Of a stretch of 64,000 nucleotides of DNA, positions 35,311 through 44,991 are shown piece by piece. The DNA is from Metridium senile. Its lineage: Eukaryota; Cnidaria; Anthozoa; Actiniaria; Metridiidae. The first letter of the stretch is position 1, and each line of letters opens with the position of its first letter. The translations under genes were made by a program, and so were the position numbers. The notes beneath the pieces are model-generated. The model was not told the DNA's origin. It did no database searches and saw only the letters and a list, made by a program, of their open reading frames with translations. The stretch spans positions 15,798,807 through 15,862,806 of the forward strand of contig OX459103.1 of NCBI GenBank assembly GCA_949775045.1. Reading direction: 5' to 3'.

Positions 35311-35700
35311 GTACGCTGTTACGCTGTTACGCTATTACTCTAGCCTATTACCCTAGTACTGCTATTACGCTAGTACGCTAGTACGCTATTACTCTATTAC
35401 CCTAGTACTGCTATTACGCTAGTACGCTAGTACGCTGTTACGCTACTACTCTAGTACTCTAGTACGCTAGTACGCTTATTACTCTATTACCCTAGTACTG
35501 ATATTACGCTAGTACGCTAGTACGCTGTTACGCTATTACTCTAGTACTCTAGTACGCTAGTACGCTAGTACGCTAGTACGCTGTTACGCTATTACTCTAG
35601 TACTCTAGTACGCTAGTACGCTGTTACGCTAGTACGCTATTACTCTAGCACTCTAATACCCTAGTACGGCTATTACGCTATTACGCTATTACTGGCCTCT
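35311..35700 (-). repeat. Octamer satellite, inverted, part 2
   Basis: Continuation of the array at 33505-34395, decaying near 35690 into 'ggcctctaatcccctagt'. Confidence 0.9.
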
Positions 35701-36130
35701 AATCCCCTAGTATCCCTTACGATATTTCTGTAGTACTGCAGTATGATGTTTCTATTTAACTTATCATCTAATACCCGTAGATTTTCTTACTTTCTTATAC
35801 TACTCTTCTAACGTGCAAGCTACCAGTAATTTTTTATTTTAAAGGCTGTTGTCTGCAAAGATGGGGGTTTTACGTTGGGAGGGTATTGATACGTTTATCC
35901 GGCGTACTAAGTAATTTTCAGCGGAACATGCGGGATTTTTTGGGCATGGTGTAACAACCGGCCACCCACATGCAGTCCTGAACATTTCAGCACGTCAAGA
36001 ACATCAAAAATAGGCAGTCTAAGACTGCATGAGGCTACTGCTTGAAACAGATAATATATAAACTGAACAATCAATGTGCAAAAATAATGTTCGATCTGAA
36101 GAAGAGATAGAAATGAATCGGCAGGAAGTC

Positions 36131-36273
36131 TAAGTGGCTGTTTATATGAAGGCGAGTTGTCCCTGCTAAGCGGGATAACTCTATTGTTTTGAGTCCCACG
36201 GGCATGGAATACAAAACAAAAGAGTTATCCCGGCTAGCAGGGACAACTAGCTTTCATATAAACAGCCCCTTAG
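36131..36273. mobile_element. 142-bp MITE, AAGTGGCTGTTTATATG ends
   Basis: Arms of about 50 bp (TAAGTGGCTGTTTATATGAA, then GTTGTCCCTGCTAAGCGGG) and their inverse surround a 35-base loop. TAA/TTA at the ends would suit a PIF/Harbinger-type target. Confidence 0.7.
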
Positions 36274-36756
36274 AGAACAATATGTATTTGTGCAGTCGCG
36301 TCCAAATTTGCAGAACAATAATAAAACTGATAGTTGTCGAAGCTTATTTATTGTAGAGCAGAGCAGAGCAATATTCCCGGTAATATTGTACACTATTTAT
36401 GTGCACCTTTCATTACGTTTATAGCGAATGTTGTTTCGGCGGCTATTCGCACCAATTTTACTATACGAAAATATTTGTCAAAAGCTCATTCTTAGAATAA
36501 AACTCATTTAGTATTTTGAAGAGTGACAAACATAGAGCAAAATGTGAGATTCTTGACCTGATATATGTTGATCTGACCTTAAAAATGCCAAAAATCGAAG
36601 GGCACTTCTATCGGTGTGTCATGACTAATGTCGGGCTAATGCACTAAGGTGCGGGATTGCAGAAACTTTATGCAAATTAATGCAAATTAGATGTATCGTT
36701 AGTCGTTTTATAAAGAAATGTATTGGCTATGCATAATTCTCTTTCACCATACTCCA

Positions 36757-36886
36757 CATTATGACATATTATGCGTATCTCCTTTGCGCATGCGCAATAC
36801 CACGTTTCAAAGTACCATTGTTATGCAAATTAACATGGTATAAAAAGACAGTGACCAGCAAGGCTCGTCCTCTTCTTCTTTCGTGC
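36757..36886 (+). repeat. DIRS left inverted terminal repeat with promoter
   Basis: Matches 41251-41380 in inverse over 130 bp. It holds an NRF1-type palindrome TGCGCATGCGCA (36785-36796) and TATAAAAA at 36839, 20-30 bases before a pyrimidine-rich start region (CCTCTTCTTCTTTC). This is a plausible TATA promoter for the element. Confidence 0.85.
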
Positions 36887-36898
36887 TGGCGCACTCAG

Positions 36899-37007
36899 GT
36901 AAGACCACGTTTCCTTTGGTTTTAAATTTTTATAAAGCCATTAGGTTATCGTCTTCTCAGATTTTGTACTGAGACCTTTTTCTTTCTGTGTTGTATATTT
37001 CACACAG
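36899..37007 (+). other. Intron in the DIRS 5'UTR
   Basis: CTCAG/GTAAGA donor just inside the left ITR border and TATTTCACACAG acceptor 19 bases before the gag ATG. The 109-base interval is T-rich and non-coding. Confidence 0.6.
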
Positions 37008-37026
37008 TTCCTGACGATAGATCAGC

Positions 37027-38124
37027 ATGCCGTCCTCACCCACGTGCGATAATGGCCGTCGTGATGAAGAAGAAAGGCTGTTGGACGAGGAGCCAACTGC
37101 CGAGTCTCAGCGTGACAACTCAGAGTACCTGAATAACCTGAAGGAACAACTCGGAATTGATACAATCCAAACAGCAATACAAAGTTTGACTTCTGCTCTT
37201 GCTAAGAGTAACGATAAAAGAAGTTCGCAACGGCACGAAGCTGGTCCAGCTCGTAAACGAAGCCGTACAGCTAACGGTGAGGGTTTCGATCCCACCGAGC
37301 CTCTAGATACATCGTCTAACAGTGAGATTAACTCTGAATCGGACGGCGAGGAAGATGATTTGCCTCCCTCTATCTTCAACGCGAACGAATCTAAGGGCCC
37401 AGAAGTTTCTGCGGCTTTAGCCAAACGAGTAAACGAAGCTTTCACGGTAAAACCTTTAGAAGGCAAAATGAAATCTTTGATGGAGAAATACCAAACACCT
37501 TCTAACTGCGAATACATGTGTGTTCCCAGAGTAAACTCCACGTTGTGGAACGAGTTAGCCAAAAAGGCCCATCATACTGATCTTGGGCTACAAGAAGCTC
37601 AAAAGGCAATCGTGAAGACGGGACAGATTATCGTCCAAATCACTGATGAGATGCTAAAAGCTAAGAAAAACAAAGAACAGATAAAGCCATCGAAGTATAT
37701 TGGGCCTTTATCGGACGCCATCAATTTCCTTGGACACGCTGGTTATCAAACGTCGTTAAAGCGAAGAGAGTTGCTGAAACCGGAATTAAGCAAGAATTTT
37801 CAATCCTTGTGTTCCGCAACAGTCCCTATAACAGGCCAATTGTTTGGAGACGACCTCTCAAAGTTTGTGGATGACATTGCAAAGGCTAATAAAGTGGCTA
37901 CAAGGATCACTCAATCAACTGAGCCTCGCCGAGGCCGCAACCGTGGCTTTAGCCGTCGTCCGAGAAATTCTAGTGGCTATAATAACTATGATTATAACTC
38001 GGGTGGTAATTTTTTACGGCAAAGAGCCCCGTCGACTTGGTCGCGGGGACAACAACGAGATTCTCAACCAAAGTACAACCGGAACAGAAGTGCGTCGAAA
38101 TCGCAATTCAACCGAGACAAGTAA
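37027..38124 (+). CDS. DIRS ORF1, Gag-like protein
   Basis: 365 residues. The N-terminus is acidic and Ser-rich (residues 1-125, including a DGEEDDLPPSIF stretch). The middle is helical (residues 130-290, with FTVKPLEGKMKSLMEKY and a FLGHAGYQTSLKRRELLKP block conserved in DIRS/Ngaro gag-like proteins). The C-terminus is an RG/N-rich basic tail (RRGRNRGFSRRPRN) suited to nucleic-acid binding. No CCHC knuckle is seen. It should coat element RNA in the particle or complex. The ATG follows a predicted 5'UTR intron; the last 88 bases overlap the RT frame. Confidence 0.85.
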   Translation: MPSSPTCDNGRRDEEERLLDEEPTAESQRDNSEYLNNLKEQLGIDTIQTAIQSLTSALAKSNDKRSSQRHEAGPARKRSRTANGEGFDPTEPLDTSSNSEINSESDGEEDDLPPSIFNANESKGPEVSAALAKRVNEAFTVKPLEGKMKSLMEKYQTPSNCEYMCVPRVNSTLWNELAKKAHHTDLGLQEAQKAIVKTGQIIVQITDEMLKAKKNKEQIKPSKYIGPLSDAINFLGHAGYQTSLKRRELLKPELSKNFQSLCSATVPITGQLFGDDLSKFVDDIAKANKVATRITQSTEPRRGRNRGFSRRPRNSSGYNNYDYNSGGNFLRQRAPSTWSRGQQRDSQPKYNRNRSASKSQFNRDK

Positions 38125-40161
38125 ACAATGTGAGTTTTATTGGTAATGTTGGTAATTTAGCCAACAAATTCAATGAGTGGTCTAAAATCACCTCGGACAC
38201 GTGGATTCTTGAAACTATCCAGGGTTACCGGCTGGAATTTGAGTCGACTCCATGGCAAAATGGTCCGCCTAAGACTCCCAATTATTCGGAGTCTGATTTT
38301 GTATTGATTAATGCAGAAGTTGGCAAACTTCTGTCAAAAGGCGCCATTGAGCAAGTGTCTCACGGGCCAGGTGAATTTGTCTCCACATTGTTTTTGGTCC
38401 CTAAAAAATCGGGTGATTTTAGACCAGTCATTAACTTGAAGCCGTTCAATAAATTTGTGCAACGCGTTCATTTTAAAATGGAGAGCATTGATCTTCTTAG
38501 CAGTTTGCTACAACCAGGGGATTATTTAGCCTCAGTTGATCTCAAAGATGCATATTTTAGTGTGAATATGGACCCTCGAGACCGAAAATATTTGAGGTTT
38601 TGTTGGAACTCTATTGTTTACGAGTTCACTTGCTTACCGTTTGGTTACAGTTTAGCACCTCGCGTGTTCACCAAAATTCTTAAGCCAGTGTACGCTTCAC
38701 TACGCTTTCAAGACATTCGTATTATCTATTATATTGACGATACACTGATAATTAGTAATTCAAGTGATCAATGCTCTCAACTATGCACGGGAAGTATGCG
38801 AGTTGTTGACGCGGGTTGGTTTTACCGTTAACAATATTAAATCGCAGCTTGTTCCATCACAACAAATTCAATTTCTTGGGTTTGTGGTGGATTCTGTTTC
38901 AATGACTTTGTCACTTCCAGCCGAGAAGGTTGAAACTATTATAAATTCTTGTCAAGGTCTTTTAAAGAACCGTTGTCCGTCGATTCGAGATATCGCTCAC
39001 GTGACTGGTTTATTAGTTTCAGCCTTCCGTGCCGTGAAATATTTACGCTTATTTTATCGCTCCATCGAATTCTGCAAATCGAATCTTATTTCTATGGGTG
39101 CGAGTTATGAGGATCAAGCTAGTTTGAGCGCTACTGCTTGCGCCGATTTAAGTTGGGTAATTCATAATATTAAACATTTGAACGGTTTACCCATCGTTCC
39201 TCCTGCTGTAGACTTGTATATTGAAAGTGATGCCAGCCTATCGGGCTGGGGGGCTTGTTGCAATAGCAGTGAGACCGGCGGTCTTTGGTCTCGTGTAGAA
39301 GCTAGTTATCACATAAACTATCTAGAAACCCTGGCTGCGTTTTTTTCTCTGAAATGCTTCGCAAGTAATGCTAGAGGCAAGCATGTCCAACTAAAGCTCG
39401 ATAATACTACAGCGGTATTTTATATTAATAACATGGGTGGCATACGATCGCCCCCGTTAAATCGTCTGGCTAGGGAGATTTGGACATGGTGCATATCCAA
39501 GGACATTTGGGTGTCGGCTGTTCACGTGCCTGGCGTGGATAACGACATAGCGGATTTTAGGTCACGCCATTTCAGTATTAATACTGAGTGGAGTTTGCAC
39601 CCAAGTGTCTTTGAGTGGCTATGTCAGCGGACTTTTGAGCCTGACATTGATTTATTTGCGTCCAGGCTGAACGCGAAAGTGACTAGGTTCGTGTCCTGGT
39701 CACCAGATCCGTTTGCTTTTGCATGCGATGCATTTTCATTAGATTGGAGTAATTTTGAACCGTATGCTTTTCCTCCTTTCAGCCTGATCCCAAGAGTGCT
39801 GACTTTTTTACGATTACACAGTGTTCAGAAGTTCCTCCTTGTAACTCCAGTGTGGCCATCGCAGGCGTGGTACCCAGCTGTGCTTCGGATGTTAATAGAT
39901 CGTCCAATTCTCCTGCCAAGGTGGCCGAACCTTCTGCAGCTGCCCCATTCGTGTCAACTGCACCTGCTACGAGATCAAATTCAACTTGCCGCTTGGACGC
40001 TGTCAGGAACAGACTGTGCACCCAGGGAGTTTGTCGAAGGGCAACCGAGGTCATCTGTGAATCTTGGACCAAGAGAACGAGGAAACAGTACGAGCCTGCG
40101 TGGTCCAAATGGGAGAGCTGGTGTAGTGAACGGTCGGTTGATCCTTTTCAAGCACCTGTGA
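38037..40161 (+). CDS. DIRS ORF2, reverse transcriptase/RNase H (one frameshift)
   Basis: Copies element RNA into DNA. The first frame (38037-38831) gives the RT: SGDFRPVINLKPFNKFV, motif A YLASVDLKDAYFSV, motif B LPFGYSLAPRVF, motif C YYIDD. At about 38763-38770 the frame must shift by one base; the second frame (to 40161) resumes the thumb (NYAREVCELLTRVGFTVN, QFLGFVVDS). It then has RNase H with ESDASLSGWGA, NYLETLAAFF, KLDNTTAVFYINN and NDIADFRSR, which supplies the acidic residues. Next is the DIRS-conserved extension DIDLFASRLNAKVTRF...WSPDPFA...FPPFSLIPRVL. The shift lies inside the palm/thumb, so it is a lesion or a sequencing error, not recoding. The last 310 bases overlap the YR frame. 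Confidence 0.88.
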
Positions 40162-40961
40162 ACATTTTTCTGAATTTCCTGAACCATCTGTATGAAGACG
40201 GAAAGGCTTATAGCACGATAAATACTTACCGTTCTGCAGCATCTAGTACTATAGAAGCAGTCACAGGAAAGCAGGTTGGATGTCATCATCTGGTGTCAAG
40301 ATTTATGAAAGGGGTGTTTGTTGGCCGACCCCCTCAATCTAAGTACTCTACAGCATGGGACGTAAGCCAAGTAACAGAGTACTTACAGACTCTGTGCCCA
40401 TTATCAGGCTTATCATTAAAGGAACTGACATTGAAAGTAGTTACACTGTTAGCGTTAGTGTCAGCTCAGAGATGCCAATCTCTTCATTTTCTGAACTTAA
40501 ATAATATGTCTGTTATGGAAAAGCAAATTGTTTTTGTTATTAAGGATCGCGTGAAAACATCACGCCCAGGAAAGGACCACCAAAGGATTGTTATTAGTAG
40601 CTTTTCTGACGATATACGTCTGTGTCCTTTCACTCATTTAAAAGAATACCTTAAAAGAACTGAGTCTTTAAGGTCTAATAATGATTATTTATTCATTTCA
40701 TATTGTAAACCTTACAAAGAGGTGTGTTCTAGTTCTATTGCCAGATGGCTAAAAACTGTTTTATCGCTTTCGAAGATAGACACTACAATATTCAAGGCGC
40801 ATAGTTATCGAAGCGCAGTAGCCTCTAAAGCGCTACTTAAGGGAGCTTCTGTCTCAGATATAATGAAACTGGCAGACTGGTCGAGAGTTTCGACATTTAA
40901 TAAATATTATCGAAAACCTATTATTGGTTGTAATACGACAAGTAACGTTGTTTTGTTATAG
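39852..40961 (+). CDS. DIRS ORF3, tyrosine recombinase
   Basis: Integrates the circular DNA intermediate by site-specific strand exchange, leaving no target duplication. A SAM-like core-binding domain (TRKQYEPAWSKWESWCSER, TINTYRSAASSTIEAVTG) is followed by the catalytic domain with the complete R-H-R-W/H-Y set: R in LVSAQRCQSLH, H and R in AHSYRSA, W in LADWSR, and nucleophile Y in FNKYYRK. The frame is 369 codons with a continuous catalytic region, so the protein looks intact. The real start is probably internal, near the RT stop. AATAAA at 40972 follows the stop by about 10 bases and could end the transcript. Confidence 0.9.
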   Translation: MAIAGVVPSCASDVNRSSNSPAKVAEPSAAAPFVSTAPATRSNSTCRLDAVRNRLCTQGVCRRATEVICESWTKRTRKQYEPAWSKWESWCSERSVDPFQAPVNIFLNFLNHLYEDGKAYSTINTYRSAASSTIEAVTGKQVGCHHLVSRFMKGVFVGRPPQSKYSTAWDVSQVTEYLQTLCPLSGLSLKELTLKVVTLLALVSAQRCQSLHFLNLNNMSVMEKQIVFVIKDRVKTSRPGKDHQRIVISSFSDDIRLCPFTHLKEYLKRTESLRSNNDYLFISYCKPYKEVCSSSIARWLKTVLSLSKIDTTIFKAHSYRSAVASKALLKGASVSDIMKLADWSRVSTFNKYYRKPIIGCNTTSNVVLL

Positions 40962-40971
40962 TTAGTCACCA

Positions 40972-40977
40972 AATAAA
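40972..40977 (+). terminator. Polyadenylation signal of the DIRS element
   Basis: AATAAA just after the YR stop and before the internal complementary region. Confidence 0.5.
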
Positions 40978-41063
40978 AAGTGTCGTTGCTGCGAGCCTTG
41001 GTGTCATTGCATCTATTTTGATGTTAATTTATTTGACATCGAGCTTTGAACACGCATAATGAG

Positions 41064-41171
41064 GTCATAATGTGGAGTATGGTGAAAGAGAATTTTAAAT
41101 TAGACAAGAGGTACACTTACCTTGCAGGATAATTGTAATTCTCTGAGCCATACGGAACATTATGACATATT
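41064..41171. repeat. DIRS internal complementary region
   Basis: GTCATAATGTGGAGTATGG... to AGAATT is the inverse of the left extremity, and AATTTTAAATTAGACAAGAG... to 41171 is the inverse of the right extremity. They overlap at AATT, which marks the joined-end sequence of the circle. The match is essentially exact. Confidence 0.9.
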
Positions 41172-41250
41172 TTCCCTCCCATTTATTTTTCATTTCACGC
41201 GTCTGTTACCCTCCCTTTGTTCTTCGATGTCAAATATGATATGCGGTCTT

Positions 41251-41380
41251 GCACGAAAGAAGAAGAGGACGAGCCTTGCTGGTCACTGTCTTTTTATACC
41301 ATGTTAATTTGCATAACAATGGTACTTTGAAACGTGGTATTGCGCATGCGCAAAGGAGATACGCATAATATGTCATAATG
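41251..41380 (-). repeat. DIRS right inverted terminal repeat
   Basis: Inverse copy of 36757-36886, carrying the same NRF1-like palindrome (41341-41352) and TATA box pointing back into the element. It is followed by a unique right extremity with a donor-like CAAGGTAAGTG. Confidence 0.85.
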
Positions 41381-41869
41381 TTCCGTATGGCTCAGAGAAT
41401 TACAATTATCCTGCAAGGTAAGTGTACCTCTTGTCTAATTTAAAATTTTTCTGCAATCCCGCACCTCACTCGGCTAATGCCATGCCCCGGTGCCATGCTT
41501 TTGTTGTCAAAACAAATCATCCTTTTCACGTCTCATTAAACCTAAAAAACTTCATGAATAGTACAAATACACATTAAAAATTATTTTTCTTTAGACAGAT
41601 ATGAAGTAGCAGCCAAAATATAAACGCATCGATCGTTCAAAGATGGCCACTCTTTCGAATTCTCGAAATTACAGTCACACCATGTGTCGAACACGTGACG
41701 AAATTGGTATTTTCGGGTTTCCTGTGGTGTTATGGACTTGCTTGCTATCTTACATACACGACAACAATAAGGCTACACCTCCATATATGGAGTAGAAGCC
41801 TCAAAAACGTTCAGAACATCAAGACATCACCCAAGAATAAGAACGAATAGTGGCAGACGCTTAAGTTAG

Positions 41870-42168
41870 AATGGAAAAATTAATATATTATTGTGTAAAA
41901 TGTAAAATGTTAAGTGTAAATGTGTAAAATGTGTAAAATGTAAAGTGAAAGAGTGAATACAAAACACGACCACATCAGCTATATATGCTGTATTAATTGT
42001 AAATGATGTACTGTTTATTTATTAAAAAAAAGCTATATATGCTGTAAAAATATATCGTGTATAAATACATAAATACAGATTGTGTAAGATTACCTTTGCT
42101 AAACTGGTGTATTTTGTAAATACTTTTTAAACCTCCTCTAAATAAAGTTAATCAATCAATCAATCAAT
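41870..42168 (+). mobile_element. Non-LTR 3' end with (AATC)n tail
   Basis: AT-rich, GTGTAAAATGT-repeated 3'UTR ending AATAAAGTTAATCAATCAATC, the usual LINE-type terminus. No coding part is visible. Confidence 0.45.
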
Positions 42169-42690
42169 AGAATGGAATAGAATGGAATAGAATGGACTAG
42201 AATGGAATAGAATGGACTAGAATAGAATGGACTAGAATAGAATAGAATAGAATAGAATAGAATAGAATGGAATGGAATGGAATGGAATGGAATGGAATGG
42301 AATAGAATAGAATAGAATAGAATAGAATGGAATCGAATCGAATAGAATAGAATAGAATAGAATAGAATAGAATAGAATAGAATAGAATAGAATAGAATGG
42401 AATAGAATAGAATAGAATAGAATAGAATGGAATGGAATGGAATGGAATGGAATGGAATAGAATAGAATAGAATAGAATGGAATGGAATGGAATGGAATGG
42501 AATAGAATAGAATAGAATAGAACAGAATGAAATAGAATAGAACAGAATAGAATGGAATAAAATAGAATGAACGGAATTGAATTGAATATAGTAGAATAGA
42601 ATAGAGTAGAATAGAATGGAATAGAATAGAATAGAATAGAATAGAATAGAATAGAATAGAATAGAATAGAATAGAATAGAATAGAATAGG
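42169..42690. repeat. GAATA/GAATG pentanucleotide satellite
   Basis: About 100 units of GAATA with blocks of GAATG; long open frames across it (about 167 codons on the minus strand) are artefacts of the repeat. Confidence 0.95.
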
Positions 42691-42735
42691 TAAATAAATA
42701 AGTTTTAAGCTGATTATATATACAAAGGCTTTCAA

Positions 42736-42890
42736 GCAGGGCGGATCCAGAAATTTGTCAGGGTGGAGTCACAATTGCAAAGGTGTCAGGGGTGTCCGGT
42801 CTCTAAATGCCTTAAATAAAATAGGGGTAATTTCGGCGCCAGGGGGGTGTCCGGTGCCTGAAGGGACACCCCTAGACCCGCCCTTGTCAA
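42736..42890. mobile_element. GGGCGGATCCAG MITE (copy 2)
   Basis: AGGGCGGATCCAGAAATTTG and an inverse-like GGGACACCCCTAGACCCGCCCTTG end. The GGGGTGTCC phrase is repeated inside. Same family as 14408-14590. Confidence 0.65.
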
Positions 42891-42956
42891 GTAATAAACG
42901 CGAAAGAGGCACCGATGATTCAATATCAGTATCTTTATTATGATGCAACTAAAACT

Positions 42957-43214
42957 CCAGGACTTCAACTAACTAATGCATCTCAGCCACCATTCATTTA
43001 TAGAGAGATACCGTGGGAAAGTATCTCACTAATTTCCTATTTATGGGTGTTAGCTAAGTAGCACCAGAGAGATGAAATTCCTTCTACAATTGCATGATTA
43101 TAGTAAATATGATTATATGTGCATGTAGAAATAGTTATGGGAATTTTACAGCATTCCCTTCTGATAAAACTAAGGTATCGTCCTCGATGCACTACAATAA
43201 AATGAAGTTTTGTT
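42957..43214 (+). repeat. Shuffled repeat block P, copy 1
   Basis: From 'ccaggacttcaactaac' to 'atgaagttttgt'; recurs at 51489-51738 with a few differences. Here it is joined to block B (43215-43328), there to the MITE-bearing block. Confidence 0.7.
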
Positions 43215-43328
43215 ACGTTCTAATTCACTTCGTTCAAACGAACGTAAAATATTTATCTTCTTTATTCCGAATATAAGAAATGACCACAGACGTGGTTGTA
43301 TATGGTAGGTTTGCTTGTGGACCATTAT
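43215..43328 (-). repeat. Ngaro-like split repeat B, copy near YR remnant
   Basis: ACGTTCTAATTCACTTCG to 'tgtggaccatta', identical in style to 49971-50085. On the minus strand it lies downstream of the YR remnant, as a B repeat of a split-direct-repeat element would. Confidence 0.5.
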
Positions 43329-43589
43329 TTATTGACAATAATAAGCACATAAGCTTTATATTAATTGTAATAGTAATAAGTACTTAATAACTCGTAAATA
43401 CTAATACGTAGATAATTCGTAATTAAAGGTCAAGTGCCTTTAGGTCATATTTGTAATACTAATTGATACTCAATAACAGTGGTAATATTAATACGTACAT
43501 AATTCATAGCTAAGGTCGAATACCTTAAGTCATATTAGTAATAGTAATTTTTATTACAATACTTAAATAAATCATAAACCTAGGCTTTT

Positions 43590-44000
43590 GGTTATTCTCT
43601 GTCTTGATGGGTTATTCTCTTCTTTACTTTGGGCGTTTTCCTCGTTCGCTTTGAGGTTTCAACTATGTTTCTGCAGACACCATCGTCCAGTGGGTTGAGG
43701 CCGTCTCAGGGGCAGAAAGAATGAAGCCATTTCAGCGCTGCGTGTGCTTTGAAGGTTGAGGAGGCGGACATGCTGTTTTTGATCTCAAGGAGGTAAACTG
43801 CTACTATGGCACTCGGAAAAGGGATGCTGATGTTCACTCTTTTAATCTTACACCACTGGAGGAATCTGTTGATTTCTTTAACATATATCGTTGCTGTTGT
43901 TGTCGATCTAAACGTAATCATTGCTGTTAGTAAGTTGTTGAAGTCAGGTTTCCGGTCAGTTGGCAAGTATATCCAGGCAGGGCTTGCGTGTATAGCCTGA
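43590..44000 (-). pseudogene. Tyrosine recombinase remnant, core-binding domain
   Basis: After an acceptor-like TATATTTTTCAG the minus strand encodes PTDRKPDFNNLLTAM, STTTATIYVKEINRFLQWCK and ASSTFKAHAALKWLHSF. This is the SAM-like N-terminal domain of a YR of the DIRS/Ngaro kind. A TGA at 43706 interrupts it, and the same frame continues as NPLDDGVCRNIVE...KRITH, the usual linker. The catalytic domain is missing. It differs clearly from the YR at 39852, so a second family is present. Confidence 0.6.
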
Positions 44001-44822
44001 AAAATATAAAGACGCTAGGGTATATTAGTATTACACAACAAAACTCATGACTTGCGTAACACGTTTAGAAGACGCAAATTGATATTGAGTTTCAGTATCA
44101 CCGCCTGTGTTAGCATAACACGAACTAGGCCCATACCCGTAGGTGTTTACGCCCTATTTTTCGCTGCTTCCCTTCCTGGACTCTATAATTTGACATTCTA
44201 CGTCCCCTTTGGGATTCCCTGTTCCTTGTTCCTCTGTACTCTCTACCGACCCGCCCTTGCGTTGGTCCGCTGAAAAATATAAAGACGCTATGGTATGTTA
44301 GTAGTACACACCAAAACTCATGACTTGTGTAACACGTTTGGAAGACGCAAATTGATATTGAGTTTCAGTATCACCGCCTGTGTTAGCATAACACGAACTA
44401 GGCCCATACCCGTAGGTGTTTACGCCCTATTTTTCGCTGCTTCCCTTCCTGGACTCTATAATTTGACATTCTACGTCCCCTTTGGGATTCCCTGTTCCTT
44501 GTTCCTCTGTACTCTCTACCGACCCGCCCTTGCGTTGGTCCGCTGAAAAATATAAAGACGCTATGGTATGTTAGTAGTACACACCAAAACTCATGACTTG
44601 TGTAACACGTTTGGAAGATGCAAATTGATATTCAGTTTCAATATCACCGTCTCAGGCTGTTTTAGTATAACACGAACTATAGCTTATACCCTTAGGAGTT
44701 TACGTCCTATTTTACGCTGCTTCCCTTCCTGGGCTCTATAATTTGATATTCTACTTCCCCTTTTGGGATTCCCTGATCCTTGTTCCTCTGTACTCTTTAC
44801 CGACCCGCCCTTGCGTTGGTCG
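43997..44822. repeat. 273-bp tandem repeat, three units
   Basis: Units start at 43997, 44270 and 44543. Units 1 and 2 are nearly identical over their last 200 bases; unit 3 is diverged in its distal half. Each begins CTGAAAAATATAAAGACGCT, which on the minus strand is a 3'-splice-like TTTATATTTTTCAG. The array separates the RT/RH and YR remnants. Confidence 0.9.
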
Positions 44823-44991
44823 TACTAGCAGTGGGCCCTTGCCGTTCTGCTTAAAGACACGTTATAGTTACTGGCTTCAACGCTTCCTACTAACAGACTC
44901 GCGCATGCGTTTGTCTGCCCAGCAGCCTGCACTTGGCTTTTCTACTGTGCACACTCTAGCTATGAATATTAGCTATGACTTACTGTGATCT

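Larger units (their letters stand above)
36735..41447 (+). mobile_element. DIRS-like tyrosine-recombinase retrotransposon
   Basis: A 4.7-kb element with inverted terminal repeats of 130 bp (36757-36886 and 41251-41380), terminal extensions unique to each end, gag, RT/RNase H, tyrosine recombinase, and an internal complementary region at 41064-41171. In that region 31 bp match the inverse of the left end (36735-36765) and 81 bp match the inverse of the right end (41367-41447). This is the defining DIRS arrangement, used to close a circular DNA intermediate before YR-mediated integration. The ITRs are almost identical, so insertion is young. One frameshift in the RT makes this copy non-autonomous as read. 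Confidence 0.92.

Noticed and set aside
42232..42735. 167-codon minus-strand frame rich in ILFYS
   Set aside because: It is a translation of the GAATA satellite; no start context, domain or splice signals.
44052..44546. Two frames giving an identical peptide ending RPALALVR
   Set aside because: They arise from the 273-bp tandem repeat; the third unit does not keep the frame.
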